40,323 nt of DNA from Acidobacteriota bacterium (lineage in GTDB: Bacteria > Acidobacteriota > Blastocatellia > HR10 > JACQTD01): the NCBI GenBank assembly GCA_016210985.1, contig JACQTD010000058.1:1-40323 (forward strand). The letters are read 5' to 3'. Below, piece by piece: positions 25,004 to 34,108 of the stretch (the first letter of the stretch is position 1; each line of letters starts with the position of its first letter). The notes beneath the pieces were generated by a model. That model was not told the DNA's origin and did no database searches. It saw nothing but the letters and a program-made list of their open reading frames with translations. The position numbers and the translations under genes are program-made.

Positions 25004-25039
25004 TTGACATTATTTGGTTATTTGGCTAAATTACCAAAT
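25004..25039 (+). promoter_or_regulatory. arsR promoter with 28-bp palindromic operator
   Basis: TTGACA (25004-25009), 17 bases, then TAAATT (25027-25032) make a near-consensus sigma-70 promoter. A 28-bp imperfect palindrome (25012-25039, 12 of 14 pairs matching) fills the spacer and the -10. Its core is ATTTGGCTAAAT (25020-25031), and its outer arms are ATTTGGT and ACCAAAT. Placement is that of an ArsR autoregulatory operator, which would block RNA polymerase until arsenite binds. A second copy of the core lies at 25403. Confidence 0.75.
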
Positions 25040-25047
25040 GGTTAATT

Positions 25048-25374
25048 ATGGAACGGAAACTCTTCAACCAGTACCAGGCACGCGCAAACGTGATCAAGGC
25101 ACTCGCGCACCCCACTCGTTTGTTCATTGTTGACGAGCTATCCAGGAGCGAGCGATGCGTTTGCGATTTGAGGGACATGGTGGGTGCCGACTTTTCGACC
25201 GTCTCCAAGCACTTATCAATATTAAAGAACGCGGGCATCGTGGACGCGGAAAAGCGCGGAGCACAGGTGATATATCGCTTGCGGATTCCATGCGTCCTCC
25301 ACTTTTTCGAATGCGTCAGTCAAATTATCGAGTCCGTGGCGAAAGAGCAGTTGCAACTCGTTGAGATTAGTTGA
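25048..25374 (+). CDS. arsR: ArsR-family arsenite-responsive repressor
   Basis: This 108-residue winged-helix repressor has the recognition helix in DFSTVSKHLSILKNAGIV. The metal site is the ArsR box ERCVCDL with Cys37 and Cys39; Cys82 and Cys89 (PCVLHFFEC) could supply the third thiolate for As(III). Binding would release DNA and open the ars genes. It is led by a strong promoter that carries a palindromic operator, so autoregulation is expected. A T-run (25379-25387) follows the stop without a strong hairpin. The next gene begins 151 bases later behind a second operator, so the two transcripts may be separately controlled. Confidence 0.92.
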   Translation: MERKLFNQYQARANVIKALAHPTRLFIVDELSRSERCVCDLRDMVGADFSTVSKHLSILKNAGIVDAEKRGAQVIYRLRIPCVLHFFECVSQIIESVAKEQLQLVEIS

Positions 25375-25402
25375 TTTGCTTTTTTTTGATTGATATATGG
25401 CG

Positions 25403-25414
25403 ATTTGGCCAAAT
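25403..25414. promoter_or_regulatory. Second ArsR operator, perfect palindrome
   Basis: ATTTGGCCAAAT is a perfect 12-bp palindrome and differs from the core of the arsR promoter operator by one base. ATGG and CCAT arms flank it with the same spacing as in the first site. TTGATT (25386-25391) is a possible -35 element. It lies 111 bases upstream of the ArsG-ArsA chimera, so a second ArsR-controlled promoter is likely. Confidence 0.65.
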
Positions 25415-25525
25415 AACCATTGATGACCGAAATTCAGTCATTAAGGAGTGGAGCCTGGTTGGCACGAGAGACCAGTTCATCCACTACGTTCAGACGAATG
25501 TACGGGCCTACCTCGGAGGTGGCTG

Positions 25526-26170
25526 ATGGACAGCCTCGCGATCGGTGTAGTCTCCGCGCTCTGGCTGGGCATTCTAACCTCGATAAGTCCTTGCCCACTG
25601 GCAACCAATATTGCAGTGATGTCCTTCATCGGGAAAGACCTGTCTTCCCCGCAGCAAGTTTTTCTGACCGGAATTTTTTACACTCTTGGGAGAACCCTGG
25701 CCTACTCGGTCCTGGCGGCCTTGGTGATCGCCAGTGTCCTGGCCATCCCGGAGGTTTCGTTCTGGCTCGAGACCTACATGAACAAACTCCTCGGGCCGAT
25801 CCTGATGAGCGACCTGCCCGAAGCTGTCTTGGAGTTACTGCCGCGTCTGCGCGACCGGAACTTTACCCGGATCCTTCTCGTGACCTTGCCGGAGGCGACC
25901 CCCGTGCACGAGGCGGGGCGGTTGCAGCAGGATCTGCTGCGGGCAGGCATCGAGCCATTTGCCTGGGTCATCAACCAGAGCTTTTCCGGCGACGCATTCC
26001 GCGATCCGGCGCTGGTCGAGCGCGGAAGCCGCGAGTTGCCGTACATTGCTGAGGTAGGCGATCGATATAGTAGCCGCGTGGCTCTGATTCCGTGGAAGGC
26101 CGAGGCTCCGGTGGGGCCCGAGAGACTCAGAGGTCTCGCGACCAACTCGATTCTATTGGCCGAGGTGTAG
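25526..26170 (+). CDS. In-frame chimera: ArsG-type permease N-terminus fused to ArsA ATPase C-terminus
   Basis: The 214-residue product joins two unrelated pieces. Residues 1 to about 93 match the start of ArsG-family (DsbD-like) arsenical efflux permeases: membrane helices, [19 protein letters not shown], and [12 protein letters not shown] up to [10 protein letters not shown]. From about residue 94 (near 25805) the text is the end of an ArsA arsenite-pump ATPase: [41 protein letters not shown] and [22 protein letters not shown]. The remaining ArsG helices and all ArsA nucleotide-binding motifs are gone, so neither original activity should remain. A deletion through an arsG-...-arsA operon would explain it. 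GGAGG lies 6 bases before the ATG, so it is probably still translated. It ends 2 bases before acr3. Confidence 0.85.
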   Translation: MDSLAIGVVSALWLGILTSISPCPLATNIAVMSFIGKDLSSPQQVFLTGIFYTLGRTLAYSVLAALVIASVLAIPEVSFWLETYMNKLLGPILMSDLPEAVLELLPRLRDRNFTRILLVTLPEATPVHEAGRLQQDLLRAGIEPFAWVINQSFSGDAFRDPALVERGSRELPYIAEVGDRYSSRVALIPWKAEAPVGPERLRGLATNSILLAEV

Positions 26171-26172
26171 TC

Positions 26173-27252
26173 ATGAACACAGCCGTCGCTTCCCGCCTCT
26201 CGTTCCTGGACAGGTATCTAACGCTCTGGATTTTCTCCGCGATGATCGCAGGCGTCGCTGCGGGGTACCTGGTCCCCGGCGTCGTGCCGTTGCTGAACCG
26301 GTTTAATGTTGGAACCACTTCGATTCCGATCGCCATCGGACTGATCCTGATGATGTATCCTCCCTTGGCCAAGGTCAAGTATGAGGAGATGGGCCGGGTT
26401 TTTGGACGTCGCAGGGTACTCGCGCTCTCCCTGATCCAGAACTGGGTCGTCGGTCCCATCCTGATGTTCGGACTGGCTGTGACCTTCCTGCCAGACAAAC
26501 CTGAATACATGACCGGCCTGATTCTCATCGGTCTGGCGCGATGCATCGCCATGGTCATCGTCTGGAACGATCTGGCGCGGGGCGACCGCGAATACTGCGC
26601 GGGCCTGGTGGCCTTCAACTCGATCTTCCAGGTGTTGTTCTTCTCCATATACGCCTACTTCTTCCTAGCTGTATTACCGGGATGGTTTGGAATGACTGCG
26701 GTGCATGTGAACATTTCAATGGGAGATATCGCCGAAAGCGTCTTCATTTACCTCGGCATTCCCTTCATCGCCGGGTTTATCACGCGCTTCGCCCTCACCC
26801 GGGTCAAAGGCAAGGATTGGTATCAGACAAAGTTCATCCCGAGGATCAGCCCGATCACGCTGATCTCGCTGCTGTTCACGATCGTGGTGATGTTCTCGTT
26901 GAAGGGCGAAATGATCGTAGAGCTCCCGTTCGATGTGGTGCGGGTCGCCACACCCCTGGCTGTTTACTTCGTGCTGATGTTCCTTGCCTCCTTCTGGATG
27001 AGCAAGCGGGTCGGCGCAAACTACGCGGAGACCACGACGCTGTCGTTCACGGCGGCATCGAACAATTTTGAGCTGGCCATCGCCGTCGCAATCGCTACGT
27101 TTGGCATCCATAGTGGCGCCGCGTTCGCGACCGTCATCGGGCCACTGGTTGAAGTGCCGGTATTAATCTCGCTGGTAACCGTAGCGCTCAGATTTGAGAA
27201 GCGATACTTCTCCGCTGCGGGAGCCGTGGGGCCGGGTGTAGCACGTGCCTAG
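26173..27252 (+). CDS. acr3: Acr3-family arsenite efflux permease
   Basis: This 359-residue inner-membrane carrier exports arsenite using the proton gradient. About ten membrane helices are visible. The conserved cysteine lies in helix 4 ([18 protein letters not shown], near residue 123), and [21 protein letters not shown] matches the helix 9 motif with its essential glutamate. The ATG at 26173 follows GAGGTG by 5 bases, with the preceding stop in between. It is the one intact transport gene of the ars locus. Co-transcription with the chimera upstream is expected. Because ArsA is truncated, Acr3 here must work without an ATPase partner, as most Acr3 proteins do. Confidence 0.94.
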   Translation: MNTAVASRLSFLDRYLTLWIFSAMIAGVAAGYLVPGVVPLLNRFNVGTTSIPIAIGLILMMYPPLAKVKYEEMGRVFGRRRVLALSLIQNWVVGPILMFGLAVTFLPDKPEYMTGLILIGLARCIAMVIVWNDLARGDREYCAGLVAFNSIFQVLFFSIYAYFFLAVLPGWFGMTAVHVNISMGDIAESVFIYLGIPFIAGFITRFALTRVKGKDWYQTKFIPRISPITLISLLFTIVVMFSLKGEMIVELPFDVVRVATPLAVYFVLMFLASFWMSKRVGANYAETTTLSFTAASNNFELAIAVAIATFGIHSGAAFATVIGPLVEVPVLISLVTVALRFEKRYFSAAGAVGPGVARA

Positions 27253-27645
27253 TGCGCTCATTGACGGGATCCCTCCTTGCTCCAATTCACATTGGTGCCT
27301 CCAGTCTTGCTCGTGACACTGGTCATACGTCAGCTGGTGTCTGTGGACCAAGAATTGTCCCGCCTCCGCCAGGTTCTTGCTCACCTTGGCCGGGAACAGT
27401 GCCTTTGGTGACCGGATGGATTGCGGCCGAAGAGCCGTTCAACGCGACGGACACGTTGCATACTTCGTGATTGCGGGATAACTTCCAACCCTTTATCTGT
27501 TCTCGAGATCCATGAGCTTGATCACCCTGTGATCCACAGTTGGGCAATCATTTGGCGGACTTGGAAAATTGAGATAGTGCCTGACCTGATACATCGAACA
27601 TGCTTGCCGGTCGGGCAAGTCGTCACCAGGAGGGGGAAGATCATC
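27253..27645. other. Intergenic region between acr3 and porin; no gene seen
   Basis: About 390 bases hold no frame with protein character. A perfect hairpin, CTTGCC-GGTCG-GGCAAG (27603-27619), lies just before the porin ribosome site AGGAGG (27628-27633) and could affect its translation. No Pho-box-like repeat was found here, in contrast to the pstS and TonB promoters. No terminator with a T-run was found after acr3. Confidence 0.5.
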
Positions 27646-29445
27646 ATGTTCGCAATAAGATTCTATGTCATGCTCCTGATTTCCGCAGGTTTAACGCTCG
27701 TTGTCCATATTAGCTCGGCAACGGCCGGTCCACGCCGGGATGACCGCCGGGTGCAATCCTCAGAGACCTCCGAGCAAGCGGGTACCGGGAAGGAAAGTCT
27801 GAGAATGGACGATGGAGAGATTTCGACCAAGGGGCGGCCACGGCCGGAGGTCGAAATGGGTACGAAGCGTGATGCGGTGAGGTCCCGCTTAAATGATGCC
27901 GATTCCGATGACCTCGATCGGCTGAGAGAACAAATCGCCATCCAGGGAGCACGAATCGAGGAGCTGCGCCAGGCACTTGAAGAACAACGGCAGTTCATCT
28001 TGCTGAACCTGCAGTTCCTGCGGGAGCGGCTAGCGCCGAACGACCCGTCAATCCGGCTGCCCGAGGCAGATCCGGAAGGGCGATCATATCCCGGACAGAA
28101 TCGTACCGGTCTGGATGGGGTGCTTGCAGTCTCGGAGTCGGCGCCGTCGATCGAGCACGCGGCGAGCGTGTCATCCACTCCGTCACCAGGCCAGGCGGAA
28201 ACGCTCGCTAAGAAAGTTGAAGAGACCTCCAGGAATCTGGGCGGTTTCAAGTTCAGCGGCGACTTCCGCCTCCGCGCGGATATACAGTTACGCTCCGGCA
28301 ATGCCATTGGCCCGCCGCTGCAGAGCGCTCGCGCCCGGTACCGGCTGCGGCTGAACATCGAGAAGGAAATCGATCCCCGCTTCTCCTTCCGTCTTCAGCT
28401 GGCAACCGGCGCGCTTAATTCCGGCACGACCATGGACCAGGATTTTGCCGGCATGGTGGCCAGGCATCCCTTTTCGATTTCAGAGGCCTATGTGGACTTT
28501 CACCCGAACCCCAGACTCTCTCTCCGTGCGGGCCGGATGGAGGAAGTATTCGCCGATGGCATGAGATTCCTCTGGGACGACGATGTCCGCTTCAACGGGT
28601 TCCATCAGATCCTGACGATTCCCTTCAATTCGAGTCGATTCGGTGTCCATGCGCTCCAGTTCCGAGCCGGGGAGTACATTCTCAGCAATCCCAATATCGT
28701 GATTCTCCCGGCTTCCTCGCCGTTCGTACTCGCCGGCTACCAACCCGGACAAAAGGTGAGAGCCGCTAAGCTCTTTCATCCCGGTTTCGTCATCAAGGGG
28801 AATGTCAACGAACGATGGGGGCATCAATTCACGTCCGACATTCAGATCTTCCTGAATCCCAATCAGATCCAGCTGGCAACGCTGCCCAGCGGATTCCCGG
28901 TCCTGGTCAGTAACGCGCTGGGCATCGCACTATCGGGTCCGATCGGAGCGCGGGGGAACGGAACCACCACCGCTGATGGAGCCATCCTCAGCGCGCGGGA
29001 CTTCCAGATCGTACGGGCAGCCTATCGTCTGGAACGGAATGGGCTGATGTGGGGGAGCCGCGAAATGCCACTCTGGTTTGATTTGCAGGTTGCGCGAAAC
29101 ACCGGAACATCGAAATTGCGTGACGCGCTCTTGGCCTCGGTTAATCTCGGGGCTGTCAGGAAGTACGGTGACACTCGGTTTCTCTATCAGTTCGCGCTTA
29201 AGGATGCCAACTCACTTATTTCGCAGTTCACCGATGATGACATCGGTACCGGTATCGGGGTCAATGTGGCCACGCATGCACTGCGGTTTGATCTCGGTTT
29301 GACCCGGTTCCTGCAGTGGCAGAATCTGTTCTTCATTCAGAACGAACGCCGGGGCAACAACCCTGCGGAACAGTTTTTCGTCCCCCTGCAGAGAGAAGCC
29401 AAGACCACCTACAGGTATCTGGGTCAGCTGTTGTTCTCTTTTTAG
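27646..29445 (+). CDS. Putative outer-membrane porin (Porin_5-like) with N-terminal coiled coil
   Basis: This 599-residue outer-membrane protein starts at ATG 27646 after AGGAGG. It has a signal peptide (MFAIRFYVMLLISAGLTLVV), a charged segment, and a coiled coil at about 85-130 (DLDRLREQIAIQGARIEELR). A beta-barrel follows from about residue 200 (FKFSGDFRLRADIQLRSG) and ends LGQLLFSF with terminal Phe. The FSGDFRLR opening and the ALQFRAGEYILSNPN pattern suit the Porin_5 putative porin family. It lies just upstream of pstS, so passage of phosphate, and unavoidably arsenate, is plausible, but no direct sequence feature proves the substrate. Confidence 0.8.
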   Translation: MFAIRFYVMLLISAGLTLVVHISSATAGPRRDDRRVQSSETSEQAGTGKESLRMDDGEISTKGRPRPEVEMGTKRDAVRSRLNDADSDDLDRLREQIAIQGARIEELRQALEEQRQFILLNLQFLRERLAPNDPSIRLPEADPEGRSYPGQNRTGLDGVLAVSESAPSIEHAASVSSTPSPGQAETLAKKVEETSRNLGGFKFSGDFRLRADIQLRSGNAIGPPLQSARARYRLRLNIEKEIDPRFSFRLQLATGALNSGTTMDQDFAGMVARHPFSISEAYVDFHPNPRLSLRAGRMEEVFADGMRFLWDDDVRFNGFHQILTIPFNSSRFGVHALQFRAGEYILSNPNIVILPASSPFVLAGYQPGQKVRAAKLFHPGFVIKGNVNERWGHQFTSDIQIFLNPNQIQLATLPSGFPVLVSNALGIALSGPIGARGNGTTTADGAILSARDFQIVRAAYRLERNGLMWGSREMPLWFDLQVARNTGTSKLRDALLASVNLGAVRKYGDTRFLYQFALKDANSLISQFTDDDIGTGIGVNVATHALRFDLGLTRFLQWQNLFFIQNERRGNNPAEQFFVPLQREAKTTYRYLGQLLFSF

Positions 29446-29551
29446 CCGCCACTTCCGGTACAATGCCTTGTTCCTGCTAGGATTTGGATCACGTCAGGAG
29501 CGAAGGTTGGGTTGTTCAACCAGTGCGGTTATAGAGGGAGGGGATGGACTT

Positions 29552-29572
29552 GGATTTAACACGGATTTAACA
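29552..29572 (+). promoter_or_regulatory. Pho box upstream of pstS
   Basis: The ten-base unit GGATTTAACA occurs at 29552-29561 and again at 29563-29572, exactly 11 bases apart. A looser GTTAAT lies at 29585-29590. The TTTAACA core agrees with the TTAACA repeat found before the TonB receptor gene. This is the expected layout for PhoB binding ahead of pst genes. The site is 121 bases before the likely pstS start at 29693 and would make the ATG at 29600 part of the leader. Confidence 0.7.
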
Positions 29573-29692
29573 TTCCTCCGGTAGGTTAATTCATTCTAAG
29601 TGATTTTTTGTTTTCGCCTTTTTACATTTTCCACTAAGCCGCTGCCCGGTTGCGGTAGACTGATCAGTTTCCTTCGATTTGAGGCTTTTCCT

Positions 29693-30754
29693 GTGCGAAC
29701 TCAGCTTTCGATGCTCTTATTGTGTCTGCTCATCCTCTCCACTGGCGGGTGCGGAGGGACGAAGGACGGCGCGGAGGAAGTCTCGCTACAAGGCGCCGGC
29801 GCCACGTTTCCCTATCCGCTCTATTCCAAATGGATCAGTGAATACCACAAGGTCAATGCCCGGGTCCGCCTCGATTACCAGTCGATCGGCAGCGGGGGTG
29901 GAATCAAGCAGCTCACTGAACGGACGGTGGATTTCGGTGCCAGTGACGTTCCGATGACGGATGAACAGCTCCGGACGGCCGCGAAGGAAGTCCTTCACAT
30001 TCCGAGCGCCTTGGGAGCGGTCGCCGTCATTTACAATCTTCCGGGGGTCGCTTCGGGTCTCAAGATCACTTCCGATCTGCTGGCCGACATTTTTCTGGGA
30101 AAGATCACCAAGTGGAATCATCCAGGGATTTCCGCTCACAATCCGGGCGTGTCGATGCCGAATGCAGACATCCTCGTCGTTCATCGGACCGATGGCAGCG
30201 GCACGACCGCGGTCTTCGTGGATTATCTCAACAAGGTGAGCAGCGAGTGGGTAGGACGCGTGGGCAGAGGAACCTCCGTGAACTGGCCCGCGGGCATCGG
30301 CGGAAAGGGGAATGAGGGTGTGGCGGGCCAGGTCAAGCAGACGGCGGGTTCGATCGGATATGTGGAACTTGCATACGCGGAACAGAATCAAATCGCCTAT
30401 GCTGAAATCCGGAATCGGTCCGGTATTTTTCTCAAGCCTTCGGTGGCGAACATCACCGCGGCGGCGGCCAGTATGTCGGCGCAGGTTCCTGACGATTTGC
30501 GAGTCTCGATCACCGATGCCGAGGGACCTGCGGTCTATCCCATTTCGGCGCTGACCTACATCCTTGTTTTTCGCGAACAGGTCGATGAACAGAAGGGCAA
30601 GGCGGTGGGGGATTTCCTCTGGTGGGCGATTCATGATGGCCAAAAGTTCACCGGGCCGCTCCAGTACGCTCCGTTGCCCGATGACCTGGTGAAAAAGACC
30701 GAGACCAGGCTGAGACTGCTCTCCTTTAATAACCAGCCGCTCCTGCACCGCTGA
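29693..30754 (+). CDS. pstS: Phosphate ABC transporter, phosphate-binding protein PstS
   Basis: PstS captures phosphate outside the inner membrane for the PstCAB channel. From a GTG at 29693, 8 bases after GAGG, the product has 353 residues and a lipoprotein signal ending in LSTGGC; an ATG at 29711 is an alternative. Ligand motifs are GAGATFPYPLYSKW, the SIGSGGGIKQLTER phosphate loop, DFGASDVPMT and RTDGSGTTAVFVDYL, all typical of the family. The Pho box upstream predicts starvation control. It heads the gene set pstS-pstC-pstA-pstB-phoU-phoB, with the next start 4 bases after its stop. Confidence 0.96.
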   Translation: MRTQLSMLLLCLLILSTGGCGGTKDGAEEVSLQGAGATFPYPLYSKWISEYHKVNARVRLDYQSIGSGGGIKQLTERTVDFGASDVPMTDEQLRTAAKEVLHIPSALGAVAVIYNLPGVASGLKITSDLLADIFLGKITKWNHPGISAHNPGVSMPNADILVVHRTDGSGTTAVFVDYLNKVSSEWVGRVGRGTSVNWPAGIGGKGNEGVAGQVKQTAGSIGYVELAYAEQNQIAYAEIRNRSGIFLKPSVANITAAAASMSAQVPDDLRVSITDAEGPAVYPISALTYILVFREQVDEQKGKAVGDFLWWAIHDGQKFTGPLQYAPLPDDLVKKTETRLRLLSFNNQPLLHR

Positions 30755-30758
30755 ATTG

Positions 30759-31742
30759 ATGAGTTCTCTCGCGCTACGGGATAATGAACAGTCCGGGCTG
30801 ATGGCCCGCTGGTCGCGCAGCCGGCATCGTTGGAGCGACGTCCTGTTCCGGCGCCTCACGGCTTGCTTCGCACTGAGCATTCTGATCCTCCTCGTTTGGA
30901 TGCTGATCACCCTCGCGCTGAATGCCCGGCAGGCCCTCGCGCGATTCGGCTGGGGTTTTCTGTGGGGTCGGACCTGGGACCCTGTCAGGGAGCAGTTTGG
31001 AGCGCTGCCTTTTGTGTACGGTACCATCGTCTCATCGACGTTGGCGCTGTGCATCGCAGTACCTTTGAGTCTCGGTGTGGCCATTTTCCTGTCCGAGCAT
31101 GCTCCGCGCGGATGGGAAAACGTTGTGGCCTTCCTGGTGGATACGCTCGCGGCGATCCCGAGCGTGATCTACGGGCTTTGGGGAATCTTTATTCTCTCGC
31201 CGGCGTTGCGCAATTACATTGAGCCGTGGCTGGCGAGCACATTCGGGTTCCTTCCTTTGTTCCAAGGTCCGCCGTATGGAATCGGGATGTTGGCAGGGGG
31301 CATCATCCTCGCGATCATGGTCCTCCCGATCATCACGGCTGTTTCCCGCGATGTGCTGCAGGCCGTGCCTAATACACAGCGGGAGGCCGCGCTCTCCCTC
31401 GGCGCCACCCGCTGGGAGACGACCAGGGTGGTCCTGGCACATGCCCGTGCGGGACTCACTGGCGCGGTGATTTTGGGATTAGGCCGCGCGATCGGGGAGA
31501 CCATGGCGGTTACGATGGTGATCGGGAACCGGCCGGAGATCTCCTATTCACTTTTTGACCCTTCCTACACCATCGCCAGCGTGATCGCCAACGAATTCAA
31601 CGAGGCGACCTATGAGCTTTACGTGCAGGCGTTGATTGAGTTGGGCCTGATTCTCTTCCTGGTAACTTTAATCGTGAATGCGGTGGCACGACTTTTGGTC
31701 TGGAGCGTAACGAGAAGGACTCGAGAGGTGCAGCGGGTATGA
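30759..31742 (+). CDS. pstC: Phosphate ABC transporter permease PstC
   Basis: This is one of two inner-membrane subunits of the phosphate transporter, 327 residues with about six membrane helices. The cytoplasmic coupling loop that contacts PstB is REAALSLGATRWETTRVVLAHARAGLTGAVILGLGRAIGE, spanning the EAA motif. The N-terminal cytoplasmic segment (about 1-30) is basic. The start is the ATG at 30759, one codon after a TTG; it lies 4 bases past the pstS stop. Its stop overlaps pstA by four bases (ATGA), so expression is coupled. Confidence 0.96.
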   Translation: MSSLALRDNEQSGLMARWSRSRHRWSDVLFRRLTACFALSILILLVWMLITLALNARQALARFGWGFLWGRTWDPVREQFGALPFVYGTIVSSTLALCIAVPLSLGVAIFLSEHAPRGWENVVAFLVDTLAAIPSVIYGLWGIFILSPALRNYIEPWLASTFGFLPLFQGPPYGIGMLAGGIILAIMVLPIITAVSRDVLQAVPNTQREAALSLGATRWETTRVVLAHARAGLTGAVILGLGRAIGETMAVTMVIGNRPEISYSLFDPSYTIASVIANEFNEATYELYVQALIELGLILFLVTLIVNAVARLLVWSVTRRTREVQRV

Positions 31743-32590
31743 TCGACCCACTCCGTTACCGAAAGGTAGTCAATGGCGTCATGACGGGAGCGACGTTCAT
31801 TTGCGCGCTAGCTGTCCTCGCCATCCTTTTCGCGATCCTTGGATATATCGTCGCCCAAGGCATCGCCGCGCTGAATATCGACTTCCTGACCAAGTTGCCG
31901 AAACCGGTCGGCGAATCCGGTGGTGGGATCGCGCACGCCATTGTCGGATCGATGCTGCTGATCGGTATTGCCATCCTCCTGGGTCTGCCGTCAGGGATTC
32001 TTGCCGGGCTGTATCTGGCCGAGTTCGGTAAGAACAAACTCGGGCGATTCATCGAGTTCGTCACGGACATTCTGGCGGGTACGCCTTCGATCATCGTCGG
32101 CATTTTTGCCTATACCCTGATCGTCCTGCCGATGAAGCGGTTCTCCGCCTTTGCCGGGGGTGCGGCGCTCGCCCTCATCATGATCCCGATCATTACCCGG
32201 ACTACACAGGAGATCATCCAGCTCGTGCCGCAGACCTTACGGGAGGGGGCCCTGGCCCTGGGAGCGCCGCAGTGGCGCGTGACGCTCGGAGTCGTGCTGC
32301 GATCCGCGGCCGGCGGGGTGGCGACGGGCGTAATGCTCGCGATTGCCCGCGTCGCCGGCGAGACGGCGCCGCTGCTTTTTACCGCCCTGGGGAGCCACCA
32401 TTGGAGCACGGCCCTGGACCGCCCGGTTGCGTCGCTGACGGTCACGATTTACGATTACGCGAAGGCCCCGTATGATGACTGGCATGCCCAGGCTTGGGCA
32501 GGGGCACTGGTCCTGGTAATGATGATCGGCATGACCAATTTGGCGGTAAGGCTTTTCACCCACAGCCGATATTCAGGTACTCATCCATGA
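31739..32590 (+). CDS. pstA: Phosphate ABC transporter permease PstA
   Basis: This second membrane subunit has 283 residues and about six helices. The EAA loop for PstB is [47 protein letters not shown] in part, with the invariant glycine. [14 protein letters not shown] and [16 protein letters not shown] match other PstA proteins. It overlaps pstC and pstB by four bases on either side (ATGA at both joints), which fixes the starts and indicates tight translational coupling of the transporter subunits. Confidence 0.96.
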   Translation: MIDPLRYRKVVNGVMTGATFICALAVLAILFAILGYIVAQGIAALNIDFLTKLPKPVGESGGGIAHAIVGSMLLIGIAILLGLPSGILAGLYLAEFGKNKLGRFIEFVTDILAGTPSIIVGIFAYTLIVLPMKRFSAFAGGAALALIMIPIITRTTQEIIQLVPQTLREGALALGAPQWRVTLGVVLRSAAGGVATGVMLAIARVAGETAPLLFTALGSHHWSTALDRPVASLTVTIYDYAKAPYDDWHAQAWAGALVLVMMIGMTNLAVRLFTHSRYSGTHP

Positions 32591-33423
32591 TGACCAAGGC
32601 GAAATTAGCTATGCCTGTAAACTTGCTGGAGAAGTCCACGGCTGAGCCGATGAAGCGGCCCGCCCTGGATAGCAAAGTCACGATCGAGCAACTGAATTTT
32701 TTCTACGGCCCGGTTCAGGTATTGTTCGACATATCGCTCACGATGCCCAGCCGGCGAGTCACCGCCTTCATCGGACCATCCGGATGCGGCAAATCGACCC
32801 TCCTGCGGACGCTCAATCGGATGAACGACATCATCCCGCACGCGCGTCTCCAGGGTCGCGTGAAGATCGATGGGACCGATATCTACCAGACCGGCATGGA
32901 TGTCGTGAGGCTCCGACAGCGCGTGGGAATGATCTTTCAGAAGTCCAATCCGTTTCCAAGATCGATTTTCGAGAATGTAGCCTATGGCCTGCGCATCAAC
33001 CAGCTGGTCCGGTCCCGGCGGGAGCTCGATGAGCGGGTGGAACAGGCGCTCCAACAAGCTGCGCTCTGGGACGAAGTGAAGGACCGGTTGAAGGAATCGG
33101 CCTTCGGGCTCTCCGGCGGGCAACAGCAGCGTCTCTGCATTGCCCGCGCGCTTGCCATCCGTCCCGATGTCATCCTAATGGACGAACCTGCCTCGGCCCT
33201 CGATCCGATTGCGACGCAGAAAATCGAAGAGCTCATCGTGCGACTGAAGGAGGAATATACGGTCGTCATTGTCACGCACAATATGCAACAGGCCGCCCGT
33301 GTCTCGGATCATACCGCCTTCTTCTGGATGGGCCGGCTTATTGAGTTTGATCCTACGGAGAAGATGTTCACCAAACCGGCACATCAGATGACGGAGGATT
33401 ACATCACCGGTAGGTTTGGCTGA
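32587..33423 (+). CDS. pstB: Phosphate ABC transporter ATP-binding protein PstB
   Basis: The cytoplasmic ATPase powers phosphate uptake. The ATG at 32587 gives 278 residues, overlapping the pstA stop. Walker A is GPSGCGKST (residues 63-71); the Q loop lies in [19 protein letters not shown], a PstB hallmark. The signature is LSGGQQQR, Walker [14 protein letters not shown], and the switch histidine is in [12 protein letters not shown]. About 25 residues of N-terminal extension precede the core, with no clear role. All catalytic motifs are intact. phoU follows 10 bases later with GAGGAG before its start. Confidence 0.97.
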   Translation: MMTKAKLAMPVNLLEKSTAEPMKRPALDSKVTIEQLNFFYGPVQVLFDISLTMPSRRVTAFIGPSGCGKSTLLRTLNRMNDIIPHARLQGRVKIDGTDIYQTGMDVVRLRQRVGMIFQKSNPFPRSIFENVAYGLRINQLVRSRRELDERVEQALQQAALWDEVKDRLKESAFGLSGGQQQRLCIARALAIRPDVILMDEPASALDPIATQKIEELIVRLKEEYTVVIVTHNMQQAARVSDHTAFFWMGRLIEFDPTEKMFTKPAHQMTEDYITGRFG

Positions 33424-33433
33424 GGAGTGATGT

Positions 33434-34099
33434 ATGCCTGAACACCGCTTAGTCGATCATGATTTGAACCGGTTGAGAGATAAGGTCCTGCTCATCGGCG
33501 GCGAGGCCGAGCGCGCCGTCGCCGAGGCCATGCAGGCTTTCATCTCGAGAGACAGTCAGCGAGCACGCGCCGTAGTCGATCATGACGACGCCATTGACGC
33601 CATCGAGTTGGAGATCGACGATTTGTGCATCGACGTGCTGGCCTTGAGGCCGCCCGTGGCCGGGGACCTGCGGTTCGTCATGACTTGCGCGCGGATCGCT
33701 CCGGTACTCGAACGCATCGCCGATCATGCCTGCAATGTGGCGCGGCATGCCCTGGCCCTGAACCTGGAGCCCCAGGTCAAGCCTTTCATCGATCTTCCGG
33801 AGATGGGGCGGCTCGCTGTCGAGATGGTACACGCCAGCATGGACGCGTTTGCCACGCGTGACGTGAGCCAGGCGAGAGCATTGATTCTCCGCGACCATCG
33901 CATCGATGACCTCTATAATCAGATTTTCCGGGAGCTCCTGACCTACATGATCGAGGACCCGCGGACGATCTCACGCGCCACACACCTGCTTTTTGCCGCC
34001 AAGCACCTCGAGCGCATCGCCGATTACGTGAAGAATGTCTGTGAGCAGGTTGTTTACATGGTGGAAGGGCGGGTCATCAAGCACGTCGGCATCGAATAG
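33434..34099 (+). CDS. phoU: Phosphate signalling regulator PhoU
   Basis: PhoU links PstB to PhoR and shuts the Pho response when phosphate is plentiful. The 221 residues form two tandem three-helix PhoU repeats. The metal-binding motif E/DxxxD appears in ERIADHACNVARHA (first repeat) and LERIADYVKNVCEQV (second repeat), the family hallmark. GAGGAG lies before the ATG. It sits between pstB and phoB, so the uptake and control genes share a transcript. Loss of the nearby phoR from this operon does not affect the assignment. Confidence 0.95.
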   Translation: MPEHRLVDHDLNRLRDKVLLIGGEAERAVAEAMQAFISRDSQRARAVVDHDDAIDAIELEIDDLCIDVLALRPPVAGDLRFVMTCARIAPVLERIADHACNVARHALALNLEPQVKPFIDLPEMGRLAVEMVHASMDAFATRDVSQARALILRDHRIDDLYNQIFRELLTYMIEDPRTISRATHLLFAAKHLERIADYVKNVCEQVVYMVEGRVIKHVGIE

Positions 34100-34108
34100 A
34101 AACCAACC

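Noticed and set aside
25448-25525. Longer start for the ArsG-ArsA chimera
   Set aside because: The extra 26 residues lack membrane or family character, and GGAGG stands 6 bases before the ATG at 25526.
27421-27645. Longer start for the porin
   Set aside because: The added 75 residues have no signal character, while ATG 27646 opens a good signal peptide and follows AGGAGG.
27253-27645. Pho box before the porin
   Set aside because: No TTAACA-like repeat at 11-bp spacing was found on either strand in this gap.
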